Below are positions 1-7,924 of a stretch of 64,000 nt of DNA, piece by piece (position 1 is the stretch's first letter; every line of letters begins with the position of its first letter). Source of the stretch: Lachnospiraceae bacterium JC7 (lineage in GTDB: Bacteria; Bacillota; Clostridia; Lachnospirales; Lachnospiraceae); NCBI GenBank assembly GCA_000513555.1, contig ALYD01000002.1, forward strand, positions 1-64,000. Direction: 5' to 3'. Position numbers and translations under genes: made by a program. The notes below the pieces were generated by a model. The model was not told where the DNA came from. It worked only from the letters and a program-made list of their open reading frames with translations, and did no database searches.

Positions 1-38
1 ATACCATCTCGAATGCAAGCATTCGGATGGTATTTTTT
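1..38 (+). terminator. Rho-independent terminator of a gene beyond the left edge
   Basis: A near-perfect stem (ATACCATC with GATGGTAT, continuing inward as CGAATGC with GCATTCG) is followed directly by a run of six T on the plus strand. The polarity fits a plus-strand gene ending just outside the window and converging on the ABC exporter gene that ends at 69. Confidence 0.8.
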
Positions 39-68
39 GTTGGTGTTGCATGGCTTGTTACTATTGCT

Positions 69-1967
69 CTACTCAAGCTCGAAGGCACCAGTATAAAGCT
101 GATAATAGTTGCCCTTTGCGGCGATGAGTTCGTCGTGCGAGCCACGCTCTATGATCTTTCCATGGTCAAGCACCATGATAACATCTGAGTTCTGAACTGT
201 ACTCAGTCTGTGGGCGATGACGAATACTGTACGTCCCGCCATAAGCGCGTCCATACCCTTCTGAACTATAGCCTCTGTATGGGTATCGATGGAGGAGGTC
301 GCCTCGTCCATGATCATAACAGGAGGATCCGCAACAGCTGCTCTCGCGATGGAAATGAGCTGTCTCTGTCCCTGAGAAAGGTTTGATCCGTTGGCAAGGA
401 GCTTTGTATTGTAGCCCTCAGGAAGTCTCCCGATGAAATCGTCTGCACCGGCGAGCTTTGCGGCTGCGATACACTCTTCATCCGAGGCATCCAGCTTACC
501 GTAACGGATATTCTCCATAACAGTACCTGTGAAAAGCACTGTATCCTGAAGGATGATTCCGAGAGAATGTCTCAGATCCGCCTTCTTTATTTCCTTAATG
601 TCGATGCCGTCATAGGTGATGGTACCGTCCTGAATCTCATAAAAACGGTTAATGAGGTTCGTGATGGTGGTCTTTCCTGCACCGGTAGCACCAACGAAGG
701 CCACCTTCTGACCGGGACGGGCAAAGACATTGACACCATGAAGCACCGTATGCTTTCCGTCATAGGAGAAGTCAACATCCTTGAGGACCACATCTCCCGC
801 AAGCTTCTTGTACTGAGGCTTGCCGTTTTCGTCGATCCACTTCCATGCCCACATCTCTGTGCGCTCTGTTGTCTCTTCTATCTTTCCGTCAGCTTCCCTG
901 CACTTAACGAGAGTCACATGACCTTCATCCTCCTCAGGCATCTCATCCATGATAGTGAATATACGGCTTGCACCTGCGAGACCCATGACAACGGCATTGA
1001 TCTGCTGTGAGATACCTCCGATCTGACCTGCGAACTGCTTCTCCATATTAAGGAACGGAACGGTTATGCTGATACTTAAAGCGAGACCGCTGAGGCTCAC
1101 GTTCGGAACCTTGAGGAACAGAAGTGCTCCGCCCGCAAAGGCGAGTATTACATAAAGGATGTTTCCGATGTTTCCGAGGATAGGCATCAGAGTATTGGCA
1201 TATTTATTGGCCGTCTCCGCAACTCTGAAAAGTTCGTCATTTACCTTGTCAAAATCCGCTTCTGCTGCGGCCTCATGGTTGAAGACCTTGATGACCTTCT
1301 GTCCGTTCATCATTTCTTCGATGAAGCCTTCAGTCTTCGCAAGGGCTCCCTGCTGCTTCATGAAGTACTTTCCTGAGCCGCCGCCTACTTTCTTCACCAC
1401 CTTGGTCATGATGAACACGCCGCCCACAACTATGATGGTGAGCCAGAGACTGTAATACAGCATAAGGCAGAAAATAGTTCCGACACCCACTGCAGAAACC
1501 AGAAGCTGCGGCATGGCGACAGAGATAAGCTGTCTCAGGGTATCAACGTCGTTTGTGTAATAAGACATGATATCACCATGCTCATGCTGGTCGAAATATC
1601 TGATGGGAAGGTTCTGCATTCCGTCAAACATCTTTACACGCATCTTCTTGAGAGATCCCTGTGTAATGATGGCCATGCACTGGTTATAAACTATAGCCGC
1701 GATAAGTGACAGGCAGTAAAGTCCCGCAAGAATAAATACCTTTGAAAGGATAGCTCCGGAAACAGCGCTCCAGTCTCCTGTTTTCCAGTTCTCTTCAATG
1801 ATGGCTATGACCTGCTGCTGGAACATGGCAGGAATAGCGCTGACAACAGCATTGAACAGAATACATGCGATAGTGAAAGGCAGAAGCTTCGGATAGAAAG
1901 AAAACAGCATCTTTATAAGCCTCTTGGCTGTGTCCTTCTTCATAAGAGATCTGTTGTTATCCATCAT
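69..1967 (-). CDS. ABC exporter half-transporter, canonical ATPase subunit (BmrD/TM288-like)
   Basis: Second gene of a two-gene exporter operon; 632 residues with an N-terminal six-helix transmembrane domain (about 25-330) and a C-terminal nucleotide-binding domain. Visible motifs are Walker A GATGAGKTT (Lys432), the variant signature LSQGQ, Walker B with catalytic Glu555 (MIMDEAT) and an H-loop (AHRLS). LSQGQ plus an intact Glu is the pattern of the canonical half of heterodimeric exporters such as BmrCD and TM287/288. An unusual hydrophilic insert of about 50 residues (about 345-395, Trp/Glu/Lys rich) sits between the two domains. The start ATG overlaps the stop of the upstream partner (ATGA) and follows GGAGG, so the two are translationally coupled. 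Likely exports drugs, lipids or peptides; the substrate cannot be read from sequence. Confidence 0.93.
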   Translation of the reverse strand: MMDNNRSLMKKDTAKRLIKMLFSFYPKLLPFTIACILFNAVVSAIPAMFQQQVIAIIEENWKTGDWSAVSGAILSKVFILAGLYCLSLIAAIVYNQCMAIITQGSLKKMRVKMFDGMQNLPIRYFDQHEHGDIMSYYTNDVDTLRQLISVAMPQLLVSAVGVGTIFCLMLYYSLWLTIIVVGGVFIMTKVVKKVGGGSGKYFMKQQGALAKTEGFIEEMMNGQKVIKVFNHEAAAEADFDKVNDELFRVAETANKYANTLMPILGNIGNILYVILAFAGGALLFLKVPNVSLSGLALSISITVPFLNMEKQFAGQIGGISQQINAVVMGLAGASRIFTIMDEMPEEDEGHVTLVKCREADGKIEETTERTEMWAWKWIDENGKPQYKKLAGDVVLKDVDFSYDGKHTVLHGVNVFARPGQKVAFVGATGAGKTTITNLINRFYEIQDGTITYDGIDIKEIKKADLRHSLGIILQDTVLFTGTVMENIRYGKLDASDEECIAAAKLAGADDFIGRLPEGYNTKLLANGSNLSQGQRQLISIARAAVADPPVMIMDEATSSIDTHTEAIVQKGMDALMAGRTVFVIAHRLSTVQNSDVIMVLDHGKIIERGSHDELIAAKGNYYQLYTGAFELE

Positions 1968-3757
1968 CTTTCACCTCCTTCTGTATTTCCGACTGAGGCT
2001 GAAGCGACGTCACCTGTCTCCTCTGTAACCTTGTTCTGTGCTTTATAGAGATCCTGATAGGTCTCATTTCTTGAAAGGAGCTCCTCATGAGTTCCTATAT
2101 CCTGAATCTTACCGCCCTTGAGAATAAAAATTCTGTCGGCTTCCTGAACAGATGATACTCTCTGGGCAATGATTATCTTTGTGGTCTCAGGAATGAACTC
2201 CTTGAAGCCCTTACGGATAAGAGCATCTGTCTTCGTATCGACCGCTGATGTTGAATCGTCGAGGATAAGGACCTTTGGCTTCTTGAGGAGGGCTCTTGCT
2301 ATACAGAGTCTCTGCTTCTGTCCGCCGGAGACATTGGTACCTCCCTGAGTAATGAGGGTATCATACTTATCCGGGAATCTCTGAACGAACTCATCCGCCT
2401 GGGCAAGCCTGCAGGCCTCGATGATCTCCTCATCCGTGGCCTTCGGATTTCCCCAGCGGAGGTTCTCCTTGATAGTGCCCGAGAAAAGCACATTTTTCTG
2501 AAGTACTACAGCCACCTGATCACGAAGGGTCTTCAGATCATAGTTCTTTACGTCGATATTTCCGACCTTCACTACTCCCTCTGTGACATCGTAAAGTCTC
2601 GGGATGAGCTGGATGAAGGATGACTTTGAGGAACCTGTGCCTCCGATGATACCTATGGTCTCACCTGACTTTATGTGTATGTCAATGTCTGAAAGCACGA
2701 ATCTTTCAGCCTTCTTCGAATACTTAAAGCTTACATTCTCAAAATCTATAGATCCGTCCGGAACATTCATAACAGGCTCAGGCGGATTTGTAAGTGTACT
2801 TTCCTCTCTGAGGACCTCTGCGATACGCTCTGCAGACTCCGCTGAAAGTGTCACCATAACGAAGATCATGCTGACCATCATAAGGGACATGAGGATCTGG
2901 AAGCTGTAGGTAAGAAGTGCCGAATACTGTCCTACGTCAAGAGCTGTTCCCTTAGTGCTGATGATGGTGTATGAACCGAAGCTCAGTACGAAGATCATGA
3001 CAACATAGAGACAGAACTGCATCAAAGGGTTATTGAAGGCAAGTATTCTCTCGGCCTTTGTGAAATCCATCTGGACATCTGTTGCCGCGAGGTTGAACTT
3101 CTCCTTTTCGTACTCCTCACGTACAAAGGACTTGACAACTCTCATTCCGTTAACGTTCTCCTGAACAGAATCGTTGAGAGCATCGTACTTCTTGAATACT
3201 GCGCGGAACAGAGGCATTACCATCCTGATGACAGAGAAAAGTCCGATGCCGAGGATAGGGATGACCGCAACGAAGATCCATGCCATCCTTCCTCCCATTA
3301 CAAATGCGGTTGCGAAGGAAAAGATCAGCATGACCGGAGCTCTGAAGCCTATACGGATAAGCATCATGAATGCAAGCTGCACGTTCTGGATATCCGTGGT
3401 CATACGTGTCACCAGTGAGCTTGTCTGGAAACGGTCTATATTTTCAAAAGAAAAATCCTGAATCTTATAGAAGATATCCTTTCTCAGGTTTCTGGAAAAA
3501 CCTGTTGCTGCGGTGGCGCTGGCGTTGCCGGCTACGACACCGAAGGTCAGGGAAAGCATGGCCAGTACGATAAGTATCAGCCCGTATCTGGTGATGGTGT
3601 CCATCCCGCATCCGGCCTTGATCTCATTGATCAGTCGCGCGGTAACAAATGGAATGATCGTCTCTATAAGGGACTCAAGAACCACAAATACCGGTGACTT
3701 AATGGCAGGGATCCTGAACTCTCTGATAGATTTTGACAGCGTTCTTACAACGTTCAT
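1964..3757 (-). CDS. ABC exporter half-transporter, degenerate-site subunit (BmrC/TM287-like)
   Basis: First gene of the exporter operon; 597 residues, transmembrane domain about 15-300 and ATPase domain from about 335. The Walker A is atypical (GGTGSSKSS, Lys378, with Ser in place of the last Gly) and Walker B is followed by Asp501 instead of the catalytic Glu (LILDDSTSAVD), while its signature NVSGGQ is intact. This is the expected degenerate partner of a heterodimer: one ATP site hydrolyses, the other mainly binds. A very strong GAGGAGG precedes the ATG. The upstream 388 bases carry a perfect palindrome at 3858-3883 that may control the operon. Confidence 0.93.
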   Translation of the reverse strand: MNVVRTLSKSIREFRIPAIKSPVFVVLESLIETIIPFVTARLINEIKAGCGMDTITRYGLILIVLAMLSLTFGVVAGNASATAATGFSRNLRKDIFYKIQDFSFENIDRFQTSSLVTRMTTDIQNVQLAFMMLIRIGFRAPVMLIFSFATAFVMGGRMAWIFVAVIPILGIGLFSVIRMVMPLFRAVFKKYDALNDSVQENVNGMRVVKSFVREEYEKEKFNLAATDVQMDFTKAERILAFNNPLMQFCLYVVMIFVLSFGSYTIISTKGTALDVGQYSALLTYSFQILMSLMMVSMIFVMVTLSAESAERIAEVLREESTLTNPPEPVMNVPDGSIDFENVSFKYSKKAERFVLSDIDIHIKSGETIGIIGGTGSSKSSFIQLIPRLYDVTEGVVKVGNIDVKNYDLKTLRDQVAVVLQKNVLFSGTIKENLRWGNPKATDEEIIEACRLAQADEFVQRFPDKYDTLITQGGTNVSGGQKQRLCIARALLKKPKVLILDDSTSAVDTKTDALIRKGFKEFIPETTKIIIAQRVSSVQEADRIFILKGGKIQDIGTHEELLSRNETYQDLYKAQNKVTEETGDVASASVGNTEGGER

Positions 3758-3857
3758 TTATCTCCTCCTCAATGTATGAAATTTTGAATACCGAAAATGG
3801 TAGAACAACAATAATAAATAAAAAAATATGATGATGTAAGCATTTTTTTAAAAACTT

Positions 3858-3883
3858 AATCGAGTAGGGAACCCTACTCGATT
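3858..3883. promoter_or_regulatory. Perfect 12-bp-arm palindrome upstream of the ABC exporter operon
   Basis: Arms AATCGAGTAGGG and CCCTACTCGATT are separated by two bases. Read on the minus strand the hairpin is followed by AAG and five T, so it could be a weak terminator or attenuator in the leader about 100 bases before the exporter start; as DNA it could be an operator for a dimeric regulator. The sequence alone does not decide. Confidence 0.6.
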
Positions 3884-4028
3884 TCGCGTTGACCTTCATA
3901 TGTCCGCTCGTGCGAGCACGGCGGCCGCACGAAGACCTTATCACGAACAAAGAAACACCGACACATAGACTATATCGGCGGAACTTAACTATACTAATAG
4001 ATTGTATAAAATTTTTCAATTAATTTAT

Positions 4029-4067
4029 AAAAAATTAAGAGGCACCGGATATTCCTCCGGTACCTCT
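4029..4067 (-). terminator. Terminator of the zinc-ribbon surface protein gene
   Basis: An 11-bp stem with one mismatch (AGAGGCACCGG with CCGGTACCTCT) is followed on the minus strand by AA and six T. Confidence 0.8.
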
Positions 4068-4145
4068 GTAATCTTCTATAGATCGCTTATTTTTCAGACT
4101 GCTTTCCCTCCGCTTTCGAAGAATCCGGCATGTTTTAAAACTGTA

Positions 4146-6257
4146 TCAGACTACTCCTCTTACCAATGCTATCTGATCTATTTCACCGGAGATCCAGTGA
4201 TAGGTACCAATAGCATATTCTGTCAGTCCGTCAGTGGATATATAGAAGGCATCAAATTCTATCATTGCGTCATCAGACCTGCAAACCGCAGTTCCCTCCA
4301 GATCGTCATAGGTTCCTCTGAAAAGAGTATTTCCTTTCTCCGTCACAGTCTTTCCGGTAGTAGGGTCAATGAAGTACTTCCAGTTAAGCGTGATGTTGAA
4401 CTTGCCGCCCTTTGTATCGACGGTAGCATTGAGATATCTCTCTCCGTCAGAACCGTAATCACCGTCCTTGGTAAACATAAAGGCCTTCCAGCCTCCGTTT
4501 AAGGCCGCCTGCTCGTCGGTTATCCTTCTGGCAAGCCTCTTATCAGTGATCACACGGCCGTTTTCCCGTCCCTTGTTGAGCACATAATCATAGAACCAGT
4601 CAAATTCAAGAGCCTTGGCATAATCTGTTGTGGAAAGGTCCTCAGCTATTTCTCTTAGTTCGGCATCAGACATATCCGATGTATCGGAGTTTCCGCCGCT
4701 CTTCTTGTTTCGGGGATCATTCTTATCCCAGCTTCCGTCCTTGCCTACATAGTATCCGTCAGGAGTGTAGGCCTCAGTCAGCATAAATCCGTTTTCATCA
4801 ACGTAGTAGTAGACATTCTTATGGAGTATCCAGCTGTTCTTTACCAGCTTCTTATCCTTTTCATACATCCATTCAGAACCTACCTGCTTCCACTTTCCTC
4901 CTGAAACTGTGGGGATCTCCACCTTAGTCTCGGCCTCGGTCTCTTTTTCCTTTTCCTGCTTTTTATCCAGTTCATCTGCCTTTTTGCCGAGGGCATCCGA
5001 GTCAAAGCGTTCTTTAAAATCCGTATCACCCTTATCTCCGGATTCCTTTATATCCTTATCCCGATCGCTTTCCTTCTTATCTGCCGGATCAATGTCTTCC
5101 TTTGTGAACTCCTCTGAGGTCTTATGAACCACAAAGTCACCTTCGATGGTGACATCCATTCCATACATATCCGCTTTTACAAAGAAATTTCCGGCAATGA
5201 GGCTGTCATCCCCGTCAGTACAGTAGGCTCCGATGTGATCAAGTACCATCCTGCCATTTGTTCCGTCACCGAGATCGCCCTCCTTATCAAGGTGAGCATG
5301 GTAGACTCCATCCTTGGGCATACCGATCATAAGACCGTCGATCTCCTCCTGTGTGAACTCTTCAGGATCGTCATAATCATCACTGTCGAAGTCCATGCTT
5401 CCGCTCATCATCGGCCAGGAGATCTCCCACTGACCGTATTCATCGATCTCAAGCTCGCAGTCTATAGGCTCCTTAAGGATACGCTTTAACTCAGCGGAAA
5501 AATCATCAGGGATTCCATCCATATCTTCGTAGCCGTCCATTTTGGTCAGCTGGATCTCTCCCTTGTATTCTCCCACGAGATCCCATAATACGGCGTCCTT
5601 CTTCACAACTGCGCCATCAGGTATCTTTATCTTCGAAAGATCTCCTGTTGCCTTAACAGCTTCAGTTTCTTCAGGGGTCTCCTTTTCTGCCCTGGTCTCG
5701 ACCTTTGTCTCTACTTCCGTCTCAATGATCTCTTCGGTGGTTTCTACCTCTTCCTTACCCTTGCTTAATCCTCTGAACAGAAATACACCGCCTGCGATAG
5801 CTGCGATCATTACTACTCCCGCGATCACAAAAAGTATCTTCGGCACACCTCCGCTCTTCCTGGGCGGCATGGCTCCTCCGCCATAGCTTCCGCCCTGAGG
5901 TCTCTGATACCCTCCGGGACCCGGATAAGCCCCTGAATTCTGACCAGGTCTCGAATAATCTCCGGTCCCCTGTGCAGACTGTCCCGGACCCGGATAGCTT
6001 CCCTGTCCGTTAGGTCTGTTTGCTCCCGATGGACCTGTGTAGGTTCCGCTTCCCGATTGCCCGGAGCTGCCAAAACCTGTATTGCCACCGCTCACATTTC
6101 CGTTATTCATAACTCCCGCAGGATTACCGCCCTGTGCAGGCTTCTGTTCCGGTGTTTTGGGAACCGCTGATTCAGGAAGCATCTTTGCTCCGCATGACGG
6201 ACAGAATCTCGCATCATCATCCATGGGAGAACCACAATTTGTACAGAACACGCTCAT
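4146..6257 (-). CDS. Membrane-anchored zinc-ribbon protein with cell-wall-binding-like repeats
   Basis: 703 residues. The chosen ATG (6257) has AGGAGG four to nine bases upstream and places a CxxC-x11-CxxC zinc ribbon (CTNCG...CPSCG) at residues 5-23; an upstream in-frame ATG at 6314 has no such site. After the ribbon comes a Gly/Pro/Gln/Asn-rich cytoplasmic stretch (about 40-150), one transmembrane helix (about 160-182), then a long acidic Glu/Lys-rich extracellular part. Around residues 480-540 there are Trp/Tyr-rich motifs (WKQVGSEWMYEKD, NSWILHKNVYYYVDENG, TPDGYYVGKDGSWD) like the cell-wall/choline-binding repeats of Gram-positive surface proteins. The C-terminal 150 residues form an unrecognised beta-rich domain. 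It is a single gene with its own terminator. Function unknown; a wall-contacting sensor or scaffold is an inference. Confidence 0.85.
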   Translation of the reverse strand: MSVFCTNCGSPMDDDARFCPSCGAKMLPESAVPKTPEQKPAQGGNPAGVMNNGNVSGGNTGFGSSGQSGSGTYTGPSGANRPNGQGSYPGPGQSAQGTGDYSRPGQNSGAYPGPGGYQRPQGGSYGGGAMPPRKSGGVPKILFVIAGVVMIAAIAGGVFLFRGLSKGKEEVETTEEIIETEVETKVETRAEKETPEETEAVKATGDLSKIKIPDGAVVKKDAVLWDLVGEYKGEIQLTKMDGYEDMDGIPDDFSAELKRILKEPIDCELEIDEYGQWEISWPMMSGSMDFDSDDYDDPEEFTQEEIDGLMIGMPKDGVYHAHLDKEGDLGDGTNGRMVLDHIGAYCTDGDDSLIAGNFFVKADMYGMDVTIEGDFVVHKTSEEFTKEDIDPADKKESDRDKDIKESGDKGDTDFKERFDSDALGKKADELDKKQEKEKETEAETKVEIPTVSGGKWKQVGSEWMYEKDKKLVKNSWILHKNVYYYVDENGFMLTEAYTPDGYYVGKDGSWDKNDPRNKKSGGNSDTSDMSDAELREIAEDLSTTDYAKALEFDWFYDYVLNKGRENGRVITDKRLARRITDEQAALNGGWKAFMFTKDGDYGSDGERYLNATVDTKGGKFNITLNWKYFIDPTTGKTVTEKGNTLFRGTYDDLEGTAVCRSDDAMIEFDAFYISTDGLTEYAIGTYHWISGEIDQIALVRGVV

Positions 6258-6310
6258 ACCCCTCCTCCTATCTTTTATGGATCGCAGTAAGTCTGTATAA
6301 GGATATTTCG

Positions 6311-6370
6311 TCAAAAATATTCATCAGTATCAGTAATTTTATTTAAAAACAGGCGAGTGCCACAAAACAT
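6311..6370 (-). CDS. Possible 19-codon leader ORF (doubtful)
   Basis: ATG at 6370 is preceded by a textbook AGGAGG eight bases upstream and opens a 19-codon frame ending at 6311, 54 bases before the zinc-ribbon gene. It overlaps the terminator at 6344-6381, and the apparent ribosome site is itself the 5' arm of that hairpin, so it may be coincidence. Listed because the spacing and site are better than for most small spurious frames. Confidence 0.2.
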   Translation of the reverse strand: MFCGTRLFLNKITDTDEYF

Positions 6371-6381
6371 GACACTCACCT
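6344..6381 (-). terminator. Terminator of the cytidylate-kinase-like gene
   Basis: The stem AGGcGAGTG with CACTCaCCT is followed on the minus strand by a G and five T. It lies about 100 bases past the kinase-like stop. Confidence 0.65.
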
Positions 6382-6479
6382 CCTGATTTTAACCATATGA
6401 TCCTACTTCAGACTCAGTCCACCTGCCGAAAGCATTTCCGAAGTTCCCACACCGACTAAAGCCATCCGTAAAGACCATT

Positions 6480-7100
6480 TTACTCCCCTTTGGTTTCGCT
6501 CTTTACCACATTCTTTGTCTTACAGATGTCAAATATGATATCCACACAGCTATCGACCCCAAGGGTTCCGGTATCAAGGGTAATGTCATAGTTCTGACAC
6601 TTTCCCCATTCCTGCTCGGTATAATATCTGTAATTGAACTTACGTTTCTTATCGACATCCTTCAGCATCTTCTCTGTATGCTCGGGATCCTTGTAGATAC
6701 TGGTGATACGATTTTTTCTGTATTCATAGCTGGCGTGAATGAATACATTGAGAACATCATTTCTTTCCTTAAGGATATAGTCTGCGCAACGTCCTACGAT
6801 AACGCACGGTCCCTTTTCTACCAGCTCAAGTATGACCTCTCTCTGCTTTGACCAGAGATAATCCTCGGGACTCATGCCATAGCTGTTACGGGCAGAGAAT
6901 GAATACTCGATCCAGTTTTTTGCATTGGCATATTCACCCTGTTTTTTTACATACTCTTCCGCAAAGCCTGTCTTAAATGCAGTCTGTTCTATGATCTCCT
7001 TATCATAAAATGGTATCCCAAGCTTATCTGCCAGCTTCTTGCCTACCTCACGTCCGCCTGAACCATATTCTCTTGAAATCGTTACATAGTTAATGCTCAT
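6480..7100 (-). CDS. Cytidylate-kinase-like family protein
   Basis: 206 residues, from the ATG at 7100 preceded by GAAGGTG; an upstream ATG at 7151 lacks a site. The N-terminus YVTISREYGSGGREVGKKLA carries the P-loop-like GSGGREVG of the cytidylate-kinase-like family (PF13189), followed by FYDKEII and a later IVGRCADYIL motif typical of that family. These proteins resemble Cmk, but their substrate is mostly unknown; a small-molecule or nucleotide kinase is likely. It is a monocistron between the PAP2 gene and the zinc-ribbon gene, with 150 bases upstream that include a small hairpin (CGGTCC with GACCG) and no clear promoter. Confidence 0.85.
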   Translation of the reverse strand: MSINYVTISREYGSGGREVGKKLADKLGIPFYDKEIIEQTAFKTGFAEEYVKKQGEYANAKNWIEYSFSARNSYGMSPEDYLWSKQREVILELVEKGPCVIVGRCADYILKERNDVLNVFIHASYEYRKNRITSIYKDPEHTEKMLKDVDKKRKFNYRYYTEQEWGKCQNYDITLDTGTLGVDSCVDIIFDICKTKNVVKSETKGE

Positions 7101-7250
7101 ACTGTCACCTTCTTCCTTTGGTAACATCAGCCCATTAATTCTAACGGTCAAAAAGGACCGATGTCCCAGAACTGTTTTGTAGTCTGCCTTAAACTGTTAC
7201 TGTAATTCTGTCCAAATATATCTGATTCCATTTTAACATCAGGATTTTAT

Positions 7251-7907
7251 TCATTCAACATTTCTGAAAAACTTTTCCCATGCTCCCCAGAGCACCACGC
7301 TCATGACAAGACCGAGCACCACATCCACTATTGAATGCTGCTTGATGAAAACTGTTGAAATACAAATGAGCACAGCCACGACTGTTTCCATATTTTTATA
7401 CCTTGTCTTTATATAGCTGCACTGTCTGACTACGATATCAATGGCTACAGTGCTGGAAACATGCATGCTGGGGCAGACATTACGGGGCGGGTCAATGCTT
7501 CTTAACCAGAGTACTCCCTTTGAAAAGATGTCATTCCCCTCCAGTGCGTCTCTCAGCTCAAGTCCGTTGGGCCACAATGTATATACCACCATACAGATGG
7601 TGTACCCTCCGAAGAGAATAAAGCAGAGCTTCAGGAAATCCCTTCTGGTTCCGAAGAAAAGGAAAAACAAAAGAGCACCCGGAAACAGCAGCCACCAGAA
7701 ACCGTAGGGAACAAAAAAGACCGGAACCGTAGGTATCATTCTGTCCAGCGGTATCTCTATGATACGAACAGAATCAAGCGGCACCTCCCTGAGCTGAAGG
7801 AGCGCAAAATACAAAAGATATACCGGAAGGTACAGAAGCCAGAGGGCATATCTGTTCTCATCTATAAATTTAACAGGTGTCGTAACAAAACTTCTAACTC
7901 TTTCCAT
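7251..7907 (-). CDS. PAP2-superfamily membrane phosphatase/phosphotransferase
   Basis: 218 residues with about six hydrophobic segments. Two active-site motifs of the PAP2 / sphingomyelin-synthase-like group are visible: CPSMHVSS (about residues 142-149) and KQHSIVDVVLG (about 188-198), the His and Asp of the second matching the H-x3-D seen in lipid phosphotransferases. The more N-terminal KxxxxxxRP motif of classic PAP2 is not evident, consistent with the PAP2_C/Aur1-like branch. The ATG follows AAAGGA and lies 18 bases after the stop of the ABC exporter subunit, so it is the third gene of that operon. A role in lipid or undecaprenyl-phosphate turnover at the membrane is inferred. Confidence 0.85.
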   Translation of the reverse strand: MERVRSFVTTPVKFIDENRYALWLLYLPVYLLYFALLQLREVPLDSVRIIEIPLDRMIPTVPVFFVPYGFWWLLFPGALLFFLFFGTRRDFLKLCFILFGGYTICMVVYTLWPNGLELRDALEGNDIFSKGVLWLRSIDPPRNVCPSMHVSSTVAIDIVVRQCSYIKTRYKNMETVVAVLICISTVFIKQHSIVDVVLGLVMSVVLWGAWEKFFRNVE

Positions 7908-7924
7908 AATTCTATCCTTTTTGA

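Larger units (their letters stand above)
3758..4145. other. Intergenic leader of the first ABC exporter operon
   Basis: 388 bases without a credible gene. It contains the terminator of the zinc-ribbon gene (4029-4067), a perfect palindrome (3858-3883) and a GC-rich patch around 3903-3930 with short inverted repeats (CTCGTGCGAG). Open frames crossing it lack ribosome binding sites and protein-like composition. Confidence 0.6.

Noticed and set aside
3699-4019. 106-codon minus-strand frame overlapping the exporter start
   Set aside because: No ribosome site, composition unlike a protein, covers the palindrome and leader, and runs out of frame into the exporter gene.
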